A program made the translations under genes and the position numbers. Under the pieces are notes generated by a model. The model was given only the letters and a program-made list of their open reading frames with translations, searched no databases and was not told the DNA's origin. DNA of 64,000 nt from Paraglaciecola sp. L3A3 (GTDB lineage: Bacteria; Pseudomonadota; Gammaproteobacteria; Enterobacterales; Alteromonadaceae): assembly GCF_009796765.1 (NCBI RefSeq), contig NZ_CP047023.1, positions 4,943,501-5,007,500 of the forward strand, given 5' to 3'. Below, piece by piece: positions 9,729 to 20,825 of the stretch (its first letter is position 1; each line of letters begins with the position of its first letter).

Positions 9729-10349
9729 TTAAAACGGAATATCGTCATCAAAATCAAAATCAGGTTCGGCCATAGGTGCGGCTGGTTTGCCCTGCTGTTG
9801 ACCTTGTGGTGCTTGTTGGTAACCTTGATTTTGTTGCGGAGCTTGTTGAGCAGGAGGCTGCTGATATTGCTGTTGCGGCGGCGGAGCCTGCTGATAACCT
9901 TGGTTCTGTTGTGGTGCTTGTTGGTAACCTTGATTCTGTTGCGGAGCTTGCGCTGGACGTTGTTGTCCTTGGAACCCACCTTCAGATTGATTGTTTCCAC
10001 CTTTGCCACCCAACATTTGCATAACACCATTAAAGGGGTCTAAAACGATTTCTGTGGTGTACTGATCTTGGCCTTCTTTGTTCTGCCATTTCCGCGTTTG
10101 CAACTTGCCTTCGACATACACTTGGCTGCCTTTACGTAAATATTCGCCAGCAATTTCAGCTAACTTGCCAAACATAGATACGCGATGCCATTCAGTTTTT
10201 TCTTGAATTTGACCGCTTTGATCTTTCCAGCTTTCAGATGTGGCCAAGGTTAGATTGGCCACCGCTTTACCATTTGGCGTATAACGTACCTCAGGATCTT
10301 TACCTAAGTTACCGACCAAAATTACTTTATTAACACCTTTACTCGCCAT
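9729..10349 (-). CDS. ssb: Single-stranded DNA-binding protein
   Basis: A 206-residue SSB that binds ssDNA as a tetramer in replication, repair and recombination. Residues 1-110 are the OB fold ([20 protein letters not shown], then [18 protein letters not shown]). Residues ~118-190 form a low-complexity linker built from iterations of [10 protein letters not shown]. The last residues [10 protein letters not shown] are the conserved acidic tip that recruits partner proteins. The repetitive linker leaves long open frames on the other strand, which are shadows. It starts 12 bases after the MFS gene stop, so it may be co-transcribed with it, and it ends at a strong terminator. Confidence 0.97.
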   Translation of the reverse strand: MASKGVNKVILVGNLGKDPEVRYTPNGKAVANLTLATSESWKDQSGQIQEKTEWHRVSMFGKLAEIAGEYLRKGSQVYVEGKLQTRKWQNKEGQDQYTTEIVLDPFNGVMQMLGGKGGNNQSEGGFQGQQRPAQAPQQNQGYQQAPQQNQGYQQAPPPQQQYQQPPAQQAPQQNQGYQQAPQGQQQGKPAAPMAEPDFDFDDDIPF

Positions 10350-10361
10350 TTTATTTCCTCA

Positions 10362-11702
10362 CTATTCTTGTAAACCCAGTACACGTCGTGCTTGTTGCAT
10401 ATCGAAGTGTTTGCCATCTGCTTTTAGATAAATAACCTGCTCATCTGAAACAACGGTTACATCCACTACACCTTCCAATTCTGAAAGTTGCTGCAGTGCC
10501 AAATCTGGTGTCTGATTAATTGTCTTAAGTGTATATCTTTTTAAACGATTCGTCGCAGAAATTCCTTGGATCAATAACAACCAAATGATGCATAACCCAG
10601 AGGCCAATACAAACACCCATTGGTTGCCTACATATTGTGAAATGCTACCTGAAAGCAGTCCTCCTATGAATGCACCAAAGAATTGAAAACTAGCATAAAT
10701 GCCCATAGCAGAGCCTTTTTTACCCGCTGGCGCGATACTTGACACCATAGCCGGGAAATTGGCTTCTAAATAATTAAAACAGGTAAAAAACAGGCTGATA
10801 ATAATTAATAAATAAACAATGGATGAGTGGTCGATTGCCATTACTGCAAACACTAACGCCAACCCCGCCACACTCAATAACATCACCACTTTTTGTTGTT
10901 TTTTAGCCAGTGACATCAAGGCCACTAAACCAATAATTGAGGCAAATAGTACAATTGAATAAGCTTTCCAATGAGTAGACAGAGGCCAGGCTAAATCAAT
11001 TAAAAATACGGGAATTTGTACAAATAATAAAGTAATCAACATGTGTAATAACATCACGCTGATATTTAGTCGTAATAATTGCGGATGAGAAAATAAAATC
11101 TTTAAGTCTCGCACGATAGGTAAGGTGTCACCTCTAGGGGCGATGTTTTTGCCGTTGGGCACAACAAATACCACCAGCAGAATACATAATAGCGCTAAGG
11201 TACCAGTAGCGAAGAAAATACCACTTAAGCCATATTTACCCACTACTAGCGGGCCCAGTAATAAAGCTAAGTAAAAAGAAAAACCGATAGAAATACCGAT
11301 AATAGCCATAACTTTAGGTCTTTGTTCTTCTCGGGTTAGGTCACCGGCTAAGGCCATAATGGCTCCGGCAATAGCACCCGCCCCTTGTAAGAATCGGCCA
11401 ATCACTACCCATTGCATACTTTCAGCATTGGCTGCCACTAAACTTCCCACGGCAAATATTAATAAACCACCAGCAATAACTGGCTTACGACCTATTTTGT
11501 CTGACAGCACCCCCATAGGGATTTGCAAAACAGCTTGAGTTAAACCATAACCACCAATAGCTAAGCCCACCAAAAATGCGGAATAATCAGGATAATGCTG
11601 TGCACTAATAGCTAATACAGGCATGATCATAAACAAGCCAAGCATGCGTAATACGTAGATAAACGCCAGTGAAAAGGCTGTGCGGAGTTCGGTAGAATTC
11701 AA
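10362..11702 (-). CDS. MFS transporter, YajR-like with C-terminal YAM domain
   Basis: A 446-residue 12-helix major facilitator. The loop after helix 2 has GVLSDKIGRKPV, the MFS motif A, and helix 4 has GRFLQGAGAIAGAIMALAGDLT. After the twelfth helix (ending near residue 375) there is a ~65-residue soluble domain with alternating beta and alpha structure (LALQQLSELEGVVDVTVVSD, then VIYLKADGKHFDMQQARRVL). That matches the ferredoxin-like YAM domain of YajR. YajR is a proton-driven drug-family antiporter whose natural substrate is unknown. It is divergent from uvrA and directly upstream of ssb. Confidence 0.85.
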   Translation of the reverse strand: MNSTELRTAFSLAFIYVLRMLGLFMIMPVLAISAQHYPDYSAFLVGLAIGGYGLTQAVLQIPMGVLSDKIGRKPVIAGGLLIFAVGSLVAANAESMQWVVIGRFLQGAGAIAGAIMALAGDLTREEQRPKVMAIIGISIGFSFYLALLLGPLVVGKYGLSGIFFATGTLALLCILLVVFVVPNGKNIAPRGDTLPIVRDLKILFSHPQLLRLNISVMLLHMLITLLFVQIPVFLIDLAWPLSTHWKAYSIVLFASIIGLVALMSLAKKQQKVVMLLSVAGLALVFAVMAIDHSSIVYLLIIISLFFTCFNYLEANFPAMVSSIAPAGKKGSAMGIYASFQFFGAFIGGLLSGSISQYVGNQWVFVLASGLCIIWLLLIQGISATNRLKRYTLKTINQTPDLALQQLSELEGVVDVTVVSDEQVIYLKADGKHFDMQQARRVLGLQE

Positions 11703-11902
11703 GGTTAGGTCAGTTTTTTAAAGGTCGTTAAATAACAATACTAAAAATGGCCGAGAACCTTAGCATATTTTGCATTTTTCAGGAATATTAATCAGCAAAG
11801 AATTAACTTTTAGTTAAGAATTCAAAAGATAATGCCGCTTACCGTAGTGCTAATTTTAAGAGTATGTAATACTTCTTCTTTTGCGCTGATACAGATCTAA
11901 TA

Positions 11903-14743
11903 ATGGCAAATATTGAAGTACGCGGGGCCCGCACCCACAATCTTAAGAACATCAGTCTAGACATTCCTAGAGATAAGCTCACCGTTATTACTGGGCTATC
12001 TGGCTCAGGCAAATCCTCTCTCGCCTTCGATACCTTGTATGCAGAAGGGCAAAGACGTTATGTTGAGTCTCTTTCAGCCTACGCTAGGCAGTTTTTGTCT
12101 ATGATGGAAAAGCCAGATGTGGATCACATTGGCGGTCTTTCTCCGGCCATTTCTATTGAACAAAAATCAACATCCCATAACCCACGCTCTACTGTGGGCA
12201 CTATCACCGAAATTTATGATTATTTGCGTTTGTTATATGCGCGAGTAGGTGAACCTCGTTGTCCTGATCACAACGTACCGCTAGATGCACAGACTATCAG
12301 TCAAATGGTTGACAGAGTCATGACTATGCCTGCTGACAATAAATTAATGTTGTTAGCCCCTGTGGTGCAAGATCGTAAAGGTGAACATTTAAAAACCTTA
12401 GAAAACCTATCGGCCCAAGGTTTTATTCGCGCTAGAATCGACGGTAATGTCTGTGATTTATCTGATCCACCAGAGCTAGATCTACACAAAAAACACACTA
12501 TAGAAGTAGTAGTGGATCGTTTTAAAGTGCGTGAAGACTTAAAACTCCGCTTAGCTGAATCTTTCGAGACAGCACTTAATCTATCTGGCGGCACAGCTAA
12601 AGTGGCCTATATGGATGAGCCCGACAAAGAAGCTCTGGTATTTTCTTCTAACTTTGCTTGCCCACACTGTGGATACAGCATGGCCGAGCTTGAGCCAAGA
12701 TTGTTCTCTTTTAATAACCCAGCAGGGGCATGTCAAAGCTGTGATGGTTTAGGTACTAGACAATTTTTCGACCCACACCGCATTATTGCTAACGATGAGT
12801 TGAGCTTATCAGGTGGTGCTATTCGTGGTTGGGATAAACGTAGTTATTACTACTTCCAAATGTTACAAGCCGTAGCCGATCATTATGACTTTGATTTGAC
12901 CAAACCTTTTGCAGAATTAGACGATAAAGCTAAAGATATAGTGCTACATGGTAGTAAAGGTACATCGTTAAAATTCAAATATATCAATGATCGCGGCGAT
13001 ATAATGGAACGTAAGCATCCCTTCGAAGGGATAATTCCTAATATGGAACGTCGTTACAAAGAAACCGAATCAAATGCGGTACGCGATGAATTAGCTAAGT
13101 ATTTAAGCCAACAACATTGTTCTAGCTGTTCAGGTACGCGTTTACGTTTAGAAGCCAGAAATGTATTTATCGGCGAAACGCCACTGCATGTGATTACTGA
13201 TTTATCGATTGCTGAAGCATTAGAGTTTTTCTCTACCGTGAAATTAACCGGTAAACGGGAAAAAATAGCTGAAAAAATATTTAAAGAAATTAACGACCGA
13301 CTTACCTTCTTAGTTAACGTTGGACTCAATTATTTATCGCTTTCCCGTAGTGCCGATACGTTATCTGGTGGCGAAGCTCAACGTATCCGCTTAGCCAGTC
13401 AAATAGGCGCAGGTTTAGTAGGCGTGATGTATGTGTTGGACGAACCTTCTATTGGTTTACATCAAAGAGACAATGAAAGATTACTTGAAACCCTGATCCA
13501 TTTACGTGATTTAGGTAATACCGTTTTGGTTGTAGAGCATGATGAAGATGCCATTCGCGCGGCTGACTTTGTACTCGATATAGGCCCAGGAGCCGGTGTA
13601 CATGGTGGTGAAATTGTCGCCCAAGGCACTATCGATGACATTAAAAACAGTGAACATTCACTGACTGGTAAGTATCTTTCAGGACGTGAAAGAATAGAAA
13701 TTCCTGCCAAGCGTACTGAGATTGATCAAGATAAATGGATTGAAATCACTGGTGCCTCTGGCAATAACTTACAAGACGTTACTTTCCGAGCACCGATTGG
13801 ATTAATGACCTGTGTTACCGGTGTTTCTGGCTCAGGTAAGTCAACCTTAATCAATGACACCTTTTATCGTTTAGCACATCATGCGCTAAATGGTGCTACC
13901 ACAGGCGAAGCTGCGCCTTATAAACAGATTACTGGTTTAGAGTTTATGGATAAGGTAGTTGATATTGACCAAAGTCCAATTGGTCGTACACCTCGTTCTA
14001 ATCCAGCCACTTATGCGGGGATATTTACTCCAGTACGTGAATTATTCGCAGGTACTCAAGAAGCTCGATCTCGTGGCTATAAACCTGGCCGTTTCAGTTT
14101 TAACGTCAAAGGTGGACGTTGTGAAGCTTGCCAAGGTGACGGCGTAATAAAAGTAGAAATGCACTTTTTACCTGACGTTTATGTACCTTGTGATGTGTGT
14201 AAAGGCAAACGCTACAATCGTGAAACCTTAGAGATCCAATACAAAGGATTTAATATACATCAAGTATTAGACATGACAGTAGAAGAAGCCCGTCCCTTCT
14301 TTGATGTGATTCCAGCCATTGCCCGCAAGTTGCAAACTCTCATTGATGTTGGTTTGTCTTATATACGTTTAGGCCAAGCTGCCACCACTTTATCTGGTGG
14401 TGAAGCACAACGGGTGAAGCTGGCTAAAGAGCTGTCAAAGCGAGATACAGGACAAACACTGTACATACTTGACGAACCTACCACAGGGTTACATTTCCAC
14501 GATATAAAACAATTACTGGAAGTCCTACACAGGCTTAGAGATCACGGTAATACGGTAGTGGTGATTGAACATAATTTAGATGTGATTAAAACTGCAGATT
14601 GGATAGTAGATTTAGGGCCAGAAGGCGGTTCTGGCGGTGGAAAAATTATTGCACAAGGCACACCTGAAGACGTTGCTGAAGTAGAAGGTTCGCATACGGC
14701 GCGTTTTCTTAAACCTTTGTTAGAAAAAAACAGAAGTGAATAA
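11903..14743 (+). CDS. uvrA: Excinuclease ABC subunit A
   Basis: A 946-residue damage-sensing ATPase of nucleotide excision repair; it dimerises and loads UvrB on lesions. All landmarks are present: first Walker [11 protein letters not shown] near residue 31, a zinc finger with CPHC and CQSC near 253-280, the first signature [16 protein letters not shown] near 488, second Walker [11 protein letters not shown] near 640, a second zinc finger with CEAC and CDVC near 740-770, and a second [15 protein letters not shown] near 830. Length is close to E. coli UvrA (940). No CTG-N10-CAG LexA box was found in the 200 bases upstream, unlike the E. coli gene. Confidence 0.98.
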   Translation: MANIEVRGARTHNLKNISLDIPRDKLTVITGLSGSGKSSLAFDTLYAEGQRRYVESLSAYARQFLSMMEKPDVDHIGGLSPAISIEQKSTSHNPRSTVGTITEIYDYLRLLYARVGEPRCPDHNVPLDAQTISQMVDRVMTMPADNKLMLLAPVVQDRKGEHLKTLENLSAQGFIRARIDGNVCDLSDPPELDLHKKHTIEVVVDRFKVREDLKLRLAESFETALNLSGGTAKVAYMDEPDKEALVFSSNFACPHCGYSMAELEPRLFSFNNPAGACQSCDGLGTRQFFDPHRIIANDELSLSGGAIRGWDKRSYYYFQMLQAVADHYDFDLTKPFAELDDKAKDIVLHGSKGTSLKFKYINDRGDIMERKHPFEGIIPNMERRYKETESNAVRDELAKYLSQQHCSSCSGTRLRLEARNVFIGETPLHVITDLSIAEALEFFSTVKLTGKREKIAEKIFKEINDRLTFLVNVGLNYLSLSRSADTLSGGEAQRIRLASQIGAGLVGVMYVLDEPSIGLHQRDNERLLETLIHLRDLGNTVLVVEHDEDAIRAADFVLDIGPGAGVHGGEIVAQGTIDDIKNSEHSLTGKYLSGRERIEIPAKRTEIDQDKWIEITGASGNNLQDVTFRAPIGLMTCVTGVSGSGKSTLINDTFYRLAHHALNGATTGEAAPYKQITGLEFMDKVVDIDQSPIGRTPRSNPATYAGIFTPVRELFAGTQEARSRGYKPGRFSFNVKGGRCEACQGDGVIKVEMHFLPDVYVPCDVCKGKRYNRETLEIQYKGFNIHQVLDMTVEEARPFFDVIPAIARKLQTLIDVGLSYIRLGQAATTLSGGEAQRVKLAKELSKRDTGQTLYILDEPTTGLHFHDIKQLLEVLHRLRDHGNTVVVIEHNLDVIKTADWIVDLGPEGGSGGGKIIAQGTPEDVAEVEGSHTARFLKPLLEKNRSE

Positions 14744-14767
14744 TACCCACTAAAATTATTCATAAAC

Positions 14768-14796
14768 AAAAAACGCAGCTTACCGCTGCGTTTTTT
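14768..14796 (+). terminator. Rho-independent terminator of uvrA
   Basis: AAACGCAGC, loop TTACC, GCTGCGTTTTTT: a strong GC stem with a T-run, 25 bases after the uvrA stop. The A-run on the left also makes it usable from the other strand. Confidence 0.9.
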
Positions 14797-14894
14797 ATGC
14801 TGAAATTGTTAAAGCTACTAGAACAAGTTGCACAGACAGTCAAAAAACTCTTATTTGTTCACCGTTCGGCGACCAGAAATCCGACAATATAATT

Positions 14895-15380
14895 TTAACC
14901 ATCATATGGATTCATTTGTATGCCCGCTAAGGAATAACCAACCGTGGCTACATCACCTTGCCAGCCATGGGTTGTCAAAGTACCTGTTATCCAGACAGCA
15001 TCTTGTATCGTATCTATGGGTACACCTTTAGCAAACTTTACATAAACAATTTGATTGGCCGGAGGTGGCGGCACATGGATACAGGCACCAAAATATGGCA
15101 CTAATAAAAACTCAGTTGTGGCAGAGTTATCACCCTCTAAAGGTACAATAAATCCCGGAATTTTTACTAACTTACCATTCAGGCTTTCAACCACAGGCGC
15201 ATTAACCCCTAATTGCATCATAGAGCCGTCATGACTTAATTCTACATCTGGAGCTTGGTAGTTTTTCGGTATCATATCTTCCCAGAATAATTCTAACGGC
15301 TGTTCAGCCAATGAATGAAAACTGCAAAATATAAACAGCAAAGAAAAAAGTAGCGGTATGTTAATCGTTATTTTGTGCAT
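14895..15380 (-). CDS. DUF3299 domain-containing secreted protein
   Basis: A 161-residue exported protein. Residues 1-25 form a signal peptide ending in SLAEQ. The mature part has WEDMIPKNYQ, KIPGFIVPLEGD, FLLVPYFGACIHVPPPPANQ and WITGTLTTHGWQGDVATVGY, the order typical of DUF3299. The conserved Cys-His pair with the proline run suggests metal or cofactor binding, but no function is established. Its start overlaps the preceding MFS gene by 20 bases, so the two are translationally coupled. There is no gene between it and the uvrA terminator. Confidence 0.8.
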   Translation of the reverse strand: MHKITINIPLLFSLLFIFCSFHSLAEQPLELFWEDMIPKNYQAPDVELSHDGSMMQLGVNAPVVESLNGKLVKIPGFIVPLEGDNSATTEFLLVPYFGACIHVPPPPANQIVYVKFAKGVPIDTIQDAVWITGTLTTHGWQGDVATVGYSLAGIQMNPYDG

Positions 15381-16584
15381 TATTTTTATTGGTCCATACT
15401 AGTGGATTAATAATGACCTCTCGGCCAAGTGAAGGATTATTTGGCATATTCAAAGCCAAAGCTAGCGAACATATGGCAAACCCGCTACCAATATAAAATA
15501 CTAGAATAGGAGAGGTTAACCAAACTATACCAAGCAAAGCAGGGATAACCACAGCCGCAATGTGATTAATGGTAAAACTAACCGCTGCAGTAGAGGCAAT
15601 GTCTTTGGGATCTGCAATTTTTTGAAAATAGGTTCTCACTGCAATAGCCATAGCAAAAAATAAATGATCAATTACATAAAGACCCGCAGCAAGATAGGCT
15701 TGATCAACCATGGCATAACTTGAGAAGACAAAAATTAAGCCTATATATTCAATTGTCAGTGCTTTACGTTCACCAATACGGCTGATCCAACGACCAATTT
15801 TGGGTGCAAAAAATAAATTAAATACATAATTAATCATAAACAATAGACTAATATCACCCACTGAAAAACCAAATTTTTCCACCATCATGAACGAAGCAAA
15901 TACCATAAATATTTGTCTTCTGGCACCACTAAAAAACACTAAGCCGTAGTACAACCAATATCGTTTACGTAAGAATAATTGTTTGTGTTGGATAGGCCCG
16001 TGAGTAAAAGTATCAAAACTGGTCCACATAACAAAAACTATAATTAAGCCCACACCACCAGCCAACATGTACATAGCTAAATATGAATAACCTAACCACT
16101 CCATAAAGACCCAAACTGCGCCATAAGCCAGTAGGGAGGCAAAACTTTTTACTGCCAATTGCTGGCCCATAAAATGAGCGGCTTTATCTTTTTCAATCCA
16201 TTGCAAAGTTAAAGATTGATTGATGGTTTCAAAGTCATGAAAACCAATAGACATTAAAACTGTGGTGCAATACAGACCAAACTCGAAAGGCAGCCAACCA
16301 GTCAATGCCACACCGACACACATAACTGCCAGTGAAATAAGCGCAAACAGCTGTTCTTTTATTACCAACAACACAAAAACAGCAGTAAAAGCTAAAAAAC
16401 CTGGCACCTCTCGCAAACTTTGCAACATGCCAATTTCAGCACCAGTAAATGCCGCCTTTTCTACCACAAAGTTATTTAACAATGCATTCCAGATAGAAAA
16501 AACCAGCGGCATCACAAAAGCCATCATTAACAATAATAATTGAGGGGTTTGGCGGATAGATGACATAGCAGGTAATTTGCGCAT
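15361..16584 (-). CDS. MFS transporter
   Basis: A 407-residue protein of about 12 hydrophobic helices with the general layout of a major facilitator, but without the classic motif A in the 2-3 loop. The proposed ATG at 16584 opens MRKLPAMSSIR; the second Met at residue 7 is an alternative. Recognisable stretches include MLQSLREVPGFLAF and IGFHDFETINQSLTLQW. It is first in a two-gene unit with the DUF3299 gene, with 20 bases of overlap. The substrate cannot be inferred. Its own promoter should lie between 16585 and the terminator at 16651. Confidence 0.75.
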   Translation of the reverse strand: MRKLPAMSSIRQTPQLLLLMMAFVMPLVFSIWNALLNNFVVEKAAFTGAEIGMLQSLREVPGFLAFTAVFVLLVIKEQLFALISLAVMCVGVALTGWLPFEFGLYCTTVLMSIGFHDFETINQSLTLQWIEKDKAAHFMGQQLAVKSFASLLAYGAVWVFMEWLGYSYLAMYMLAGGVGLIIVFVMWTSFDTFTHGPIQHKQLFLRKRYWLYYGLVFFSGARRQIFMVFASFMMVEKFGFSVGDISLLFMINYVFNLFFAPKIGRWISRIGERKALTIEYIGLIFVFSSYAMVDQAYLAAGLYVIDHLFFAMAIAVRTYFQKIADPKDIASTAAVSFTINHIAAVVIPALLGIVWLTSPILVFYIGSGFAICSLALALNMPNNPSLGREVIINPLVWTNKNNAQNND

Positions 16585-16650
16585 ACATGAGCCTTAGTGA
16601 TTGAAATAGGATTATGCCACGAATGAGAAATTACAATCTAGCGAGAAACA

Positions 16651-16685
16651 AAAAAGCCGAGACAATAAATTGTCTCGGCTTTTTG
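16651..16685. terminator. Bidirectional terminator between ppa and the MFS gene
   Basis: AAAAAGCCGAGACAA, loop TAAA, TTGTCTCGGCTTTTT: a perfect 15-base stem with A- and T-runs on both sides, 29 bases after the ppa stop. Confidence 0.92.
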
Positions 16686-16713
16686 TTTAATCTTCAGTGA
16701 TTAACTGTAAAAG

Positions 16714-17250
16714 TTAAGCAATAGATTCGTTATATAACTTAACGCTGTTTACTAGTTCAGCTTTAGCAGCAGCAGCATCTTCCCAACCGTCAATTTTCAC
16801 CCATTTATTGGCTTCTAAATCTTTATAATGCTCAAAGAAATGTTGAATTTGATGTTTAAGTAATTCTGGTACTTGGTCAATATCGTGAATGTCACGATAC
16901 ATAGTAGACAATTTATCAACTGGCACGGCCAAGATTTTTGCATCTATACCTGACTCATCAGTCATTTTTAATACGCCAACTGGACGACATTTAATAACAC
17001 AACCCGCTAACAATGGAAAAGGGCTCATCACTAATACGTCAGCTGGATCACCATCTTCAGATAAAGTTTGGTTTACATAACCATAGTTAGCTGGATAGTG
17101 CATACAAGTTGCCATAAAACGGTCAACAAAAATTGCGCCCGTATCTTTATCTACTTCGTATTTAATTGGATCAGCGTGAGCTGGGATTTCAATGATAACG
17201 TTAATTTCTTCTGGTAAATTTTTACCAGCTGGTACTGAGTTAAGGCTCAT
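16714..17250 (-). CDS. ppa: Inorganic pyrophosphatase
   Basis: A 178-residue family I soluble pyrophosphatase (E. coli 176). It hydrolyses PPi to phosphate in the cytoplasm and drives nucleic-acid and cofactor synthesis forward. The metal-binding signature is intact as [13 protein letters not shown] (about residues 65-77), with the usual N-terminal [17 protein letters not shown] and the [10 protein letters not shown] segment. It is monocistronic, with a terminator close behind. Nothing odd is seen. Confidence 0.97.
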   Translation of the reverse strand: MSLNSVPAGKNLPEEINVIIEIPAHADPIKYEVDKDTGAIFVDRFMATCMHYPANYGYVNQTLSEDGDPADVLVMSPFPLLAGCVIKCRPVGVLKMTDESGIDAKILAVPVDKLSTMYRDIHDIDQVPELLKHQIQHFFEHYKDLEANKWVKIDGWEDAAAAKAELVNSVKLYNESIA

Positions 17251-17457
17251 ACTTTTACCTATATTAGTTGATTTGACTGCGGCGGATTATATAGAGTCCC
17301 AGCCGCCGATTCAAAGGCATTGATGATTAAATACACTAACCTTTTAATTATTAGTTAGTTTTAGCTAGCCTTTTTAAGGATAGGAAAGGGAATTTGCGGA
17401 CAAACGTCCTTCTCCCATATTGATGATACAGGAGAAGACTTATCACTAGATTACAAA

Positions 17458-18321
17458 TTAATGAGCTTCTAGCTGCTTAAGATATTTAATACTTTCAGGC
17501 ACTTGGCGCATAACACGTGACGACTCATCTTCTAAAAAGAAATAACGAATCCCCTGCTTTTTAGCTTCAGTAACTACACTGGCAATACCTACATCGCCTG
17601 TACCTAAGACAACGTTGGTTTCAACATCGGCTTGACCATTTAAAGAATTTTTTGAACCTTTTTTACGATCTTTTAAATGTAGCGATAAAAATTTGCCTGG
17701 ATATTTTTTAAGTAAAGCCGTTGGATCCATACCGCCTTGCTTCATCCAAAATACATCCATTTGAAAAGCAGCGTCCGTTACATTTTCTAGCATATAGTCA
17801 AGTATGGTGCCGTTTTCATGAGGTAAAAATTCATAACCATGGGCATGATATTGCAAGGTAATACCGTTTTGTTTTAGTAACTTACCGGCTTTATTCATTA
17901 CAGCAACGGCCGCTTTGGCTTCATCTATAGTAAAACCTTTTTTACCGTTATGAGGGATCCAATAAAAGGTTGCAAAACGACTGCCAAAATATCTTGCTTT
18001 GTAAACCACAGCGATTGGGTTATCGCGTATTTCATCATAAGAGGTGTCTACACTTGCTACTTCTAAATTATGTTTGATTAATTCATTACGATATTCTTCA
18101 ACCGACAAACCGTAAAGTTTACCGCCACCTTCAACTAGGTTCAAACCCCACTTATTAATTTCAGAAAAAGTGCTTGGTACATCTTTTTCCATTTGATTTC
18201 TGACACTATAAAGTTGTAATCCCAGCTCATGTGCTACCGCGGGTAGCGTTAAACTTAGAGAAAGAGCCAAACAACAACCTGTTTTAAACCATACTGCTTT
18301 TTTACTTATAAACTTGAACAT
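17458..18321 (-). CDS. Secreted sugar phosphate isomerase/epimerase-like TIM barrel
   Basis: A 287-residue protein with an N-terminal signal peptide (hydrophobic to about residue 28, ending LPAVAHE). The mature part is an AP endonuclease 2-type (xylose isomerase-like) TIM barrel: LGLQLYSVRNQMEKD, LQYHAHGYEF, AFQMDVFWMKQGG, FLSLHLKDRKKG, and a final FFLEDES. The His, Asp and Glu residues at strand ends suit a divalent metal site. Secreted relatives occur with carbohydrate or inositol degradation genes. It lies divergent from a PAS-AraC regulator that may control it. Substrate unknown. Confidence 0.8.
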   Translation of the reverse strand: MFKFISKKAVWFKTGCCLALSLSLTLPAVAHELGLQLYSVRNQMEKDVPSTFSEINKWGLNLVEGGGKLYGLSVEEYRNELIKHNLEVASVDTSYDEIRDNPIAVVYKARYFGSRFATFYWIPHNGKKGFTIDEAKAAVAVMNKAGKLLKQNGITLQYHAHGYEFLPHENGTILDYMLENVTDAAFQMDVFWMKQGGMDPTALLKKYPGKFLSLHLKDRKKGSKNSLNGQADVETNVVLGTGDVGIASVVTEAKKQGIRYFFLEDESSRVMRQVPESIKYLKQLEAH

Positions 18322-18609
18322 ATATTCACATCTCCTAAAAAGTAATCGATTAAATTCGCAATAATTACGTTAACAATAAATTAACACCATTTACTCCCAT
18401 GAGGTTAATTAAATATCGGCTAAGGATCAGACCTTTTCGGCGTTTTTTATATTCCTGAATTATCTCTTGTTACAAACATTCCGTGGATCTCTTTGCTAAC
18501 AAGGCTAAAATTCCATTTCTATTTGCAATATTAAATTTTTGAATGCAATATTTTCAGCGTCATTCTTTTTAAACTTCGTACTAGATAACTTATAACTAAA
18601 GGCCTTACG

Positions 18610-19356
18610 GTGACCGATACTAAAGTGAACCAAGAAACTGAATTTCTGCAAAGCATAGTCGGATTTGAACAAATACTCAGTATGTTTGATTTGTTAACGG
18701 ACGTTATTTTTTGGATAAAAGATACGGATAGCCAGATAATTTATGCCAACAAAAAATTTGTAGAACACTTAGGTTGTCACTCCTTACATCAAGTGATTGG
18801 TAAATCAGACATTGCTTTTTTCCCACCACATATTGCCAAACAATTTATCACAGACGACAAAAGTGTCATGAATGGCCAAGTGATTACCGACAGGTTAGAA
18901 CTAAACATGTTGAACTCAGGCGAATTTGCATGGTTTTCTACTTCTAAACGGCCCTTATTCAACAAAGAAAATATAATTATTGGCTCTTTTGGCTTTACCC
19001 AACTGTTATCCAAAGCTTCTAAAGTGTTATCTAGTATTGATGCCATAAAAGAACCCATTGAATACGTACGAGAAAATTTCCACAAAGAAATTAGCATTGA
19101 AGAATTAGCCAAATTGGCATTTATTTCGGTAAGTGCGCTGGAAAGACGCTTTAAAAAATACCTGTCTAAAACACCAAAACAATTTATTAATGAAGTACGC
19201 TTGGAAAATGCGCGGCGGATGTTAATAGAAACCCGCTTACCCATAGCTGAGATAGCATATCGATGCGGTTTTTCAGAACACAGTTATTTCAGTCGGCAGT
19301 TTAAATTGCAGTTCGGTATTTTACCTTCACAGTTACGTGAGAGTATGAAAGATTAG
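18610..19356 (+). CDS. PAS-domain AraC-family transcriptional regulator
   Basis: A 248-residue regulator with a GTG start. Residues ~20-130 are a PAS sensor (LTDVIFWIKDTDSQIIYANK, later GSFGFTQLLSK). Residues ~150-248 are an AraC/XylS double helix-turn-helix with ISIEELAKLAFISVSALERR, IAEIAYRCGFSEHSYFSRQF and FGILPSQLR. It therefore senses a small ligand, redox state or light through PAS and activates transcription. Its position, divergent from the secreted isomerase and just before the aldehyde dehydrogenase, suggests one of these as a target. The PAS ligand cannot be told. Confidence 0.88.
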   Translation: MTDTKVNQETEFLQSIVGFEQILSMFDLLTDVIFWIKDTDSQIIYANKKFVEHLGCHSLHQVIGKSDIAFFPPHIAKQFITDDKSVMNGQVITDRLELNMLNSGEFAWFSTSKRPLFNKENIIIGSFGFTQLLSKASKVLSSIDAIKEPIEYVRENFHKEISIEELAKLAFISVSALERRFKKYLSKTPKQFINEVRLENARRMLIETRLPIAEIAYRCGFSEHSYFSRQFKLQFGILPSQLRESMKD

Positions 19357-19433
19357 TTATAAACGTTATGTCAGAGTCAATATGATCTTTGTACAATATA
19401 TTTTGCTTAATAAAAATGTGAGGACATCGAATC

Positions 19434-20825
19434 TTGAATACATTAACTGAAGACTTGCATTATATAAGTGAGCGGGTAAACCACTTAAGAGCGCATTTTA
19501 ATTCAGCGCAAACTCGCTCTTATGAATGGCGAGTTACACAACTGAGTCAACTGAAAAAGATGTTAGTTGAACAAGAACAAAGTTTTCTACAAGCCTTAGC
19601 CTCAGATTTAGCAAAATCCGAATATGAAGCCTGGACCACAGAAATTGGCTTCACCATTAGTGATATTGACCATACACTAAAACACTTAGAAAAGTGGATG
19701 AAACCCAGAAAGGTCAGTACACCTTTAATTGCGCACCCCGCCAAAAGTTATCAATTACCCGAACCTCTAGGCACAGTTTTGATTATTGGCGCATGGAATT
19801 ATCCCATTCAATTAGTATTGGCACCTTTAGTGGCAGCGATTTCTGCTGGTAACTGCGCGGTAATGAAACCATCAGAATTAGCTCCAGCCTGCTCAGAGCT
19901 ATTAGCCAAATTATTACCTAAGTATTTATGTAACGATTCGTTTTGGGTGTTAGAAGGAGCAGTAGCCGAAACCACAGAAGTACTAAAACAAAAGTTCGAT
20001 CATATTATGTATACAGGTGGTGAAGGGGTGGCGAAAATAGTCATGCGAGCTGCCGCTGAACATCTTACCCCAGTGACACTTGAACTTGGCGGTAAAAGCC
20101 CTTGTATCATAGACAATGACTGCAATTTAGACATGACAGCCGCACGTATTGTCTGGAATAAATGGATGAATGCAGGACAAACCTGTGTTGCACCTGATTA
20201 CGTTATTATCGAGGAGTCTCAAAGTCAGGCTTTTATTGATATTTTAAAAAGTAAAATAACTCAATTCTACGGTAACGATATAAAACACAATCAAGACTAT
20301 GGCAGGATCATCAACACTAGGCACCTAACTAGGTTAGTCAGTTACCTTGCAGGGCAAAACATAGTGATTGGTGGTGAACATGACACGCAAAAAAAGTATC
20401 TAGAACCAACAGTTGTATTAGATCCCGATTTAGATAGTCAGCTGATGTTAGATGAAATTTTTGGTCCTATTTTGCCTATCATAACAGTCGAAAAGATAGC
20501 AGATGCCATTAGCCTGATTAACCATAGAGCCAAACCTTTGGCTTTGTATGTGTATACCAAAAACACAGAATTTGAAAACTACGTTTTAAACTTCACAAGT
20601 TCGGGCAACGTATGTATTAACGACGGCATGATGTTTATGGCTAATCCTAATTTACCTTTTGGTGGTGTGGGTAGCAGTGGCATGGGCCAATATCATGGAC
20701 AAGCTGGCTTCGATACTTTTAGTCATTTAAAAACGGTAATGAAACGAAGCACCTTGCTGGATCCAGCATTACGTTATCCGCCTTTTACAGAAATCAAATT
20801 AACGCTATTAAAAAAATTACTTTAG
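19434..20825 (+). CDS. Class-3-type aldehyde dehydrogenase
   Basis: A 463-residue NAD(P)-dependent aldehyde dehydrogenase of the compact class-3/coniferyl type, lacking a C-terminal membrane tail. Catalytic residues are E217 in LELGGKSP and C251 in NAGQTCVAPDYV. The cofactor-fold stretch VLIIGAWNYPIQLVL and the NDGMMFMANPNLPFGGVG end region are typical. The start is TTG at 19434, preceded by GTGAGGA about 9 bases upstream; there is no ATG in a better place. It oxidises aldehydes to acids. The 76 bases after the AraC gene could carry its own promoter. Confidence 0.9.
   Translation: MNTLTEDLHYISERVNHLRAHFNSAQTRSYEWRVTQLSQLKKMLVEQEQSFLQALASDLAKSEYEAWTTEIGFTISDIDHTLKHLEKWMKPRKVSTPLIAHPAKSYQLPEPLGTVLIIGAWNYPIQLVLAPLVAAISAGNCAVMKPSELAPACSELLAKLLPKYLCNDSFWVLEGAVAETTEVLKQKFDHIMYTGGEGVAKIVMRAAAEHLTPVTLELGGKSPCIIDNDCNLDMTAARIVWNKWMNAGQTCVAPDYVIIEESQSQAFIDILKSKITQFYGNDIKHNQDYGRIINTRHLTRLVSYLAGQNIVIGGEHDTQKKYLEPTVVLDPDLDSQLMLDEIFGPILPIITVEKIADAISLINHRAKPLALYVYTKNTEFENYVLNFTSSGNVCINDGMMFMANPNLPFGGVGSSGMGQYHGQAGFDTFSHLKTVMKRSTLLDPALRYPPFTEIKLTLLKKLL

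Noticed and set aside
9713..10043. Open frames on both strands overlapping ssb (repetitive [13 protein letters not shown] and [12 protein letters not shown] types)
   Set aside because: They are frame shadows of the Gln/Pro-rich SSB linker, whose repeated codons stay open in several frames.
11703..11902. SOS (LexA) control of uvrA
   Set aside because: No CTG-N10-CAG site could be found in the uvrA upstream region; CTGATACAG near the start is too short.
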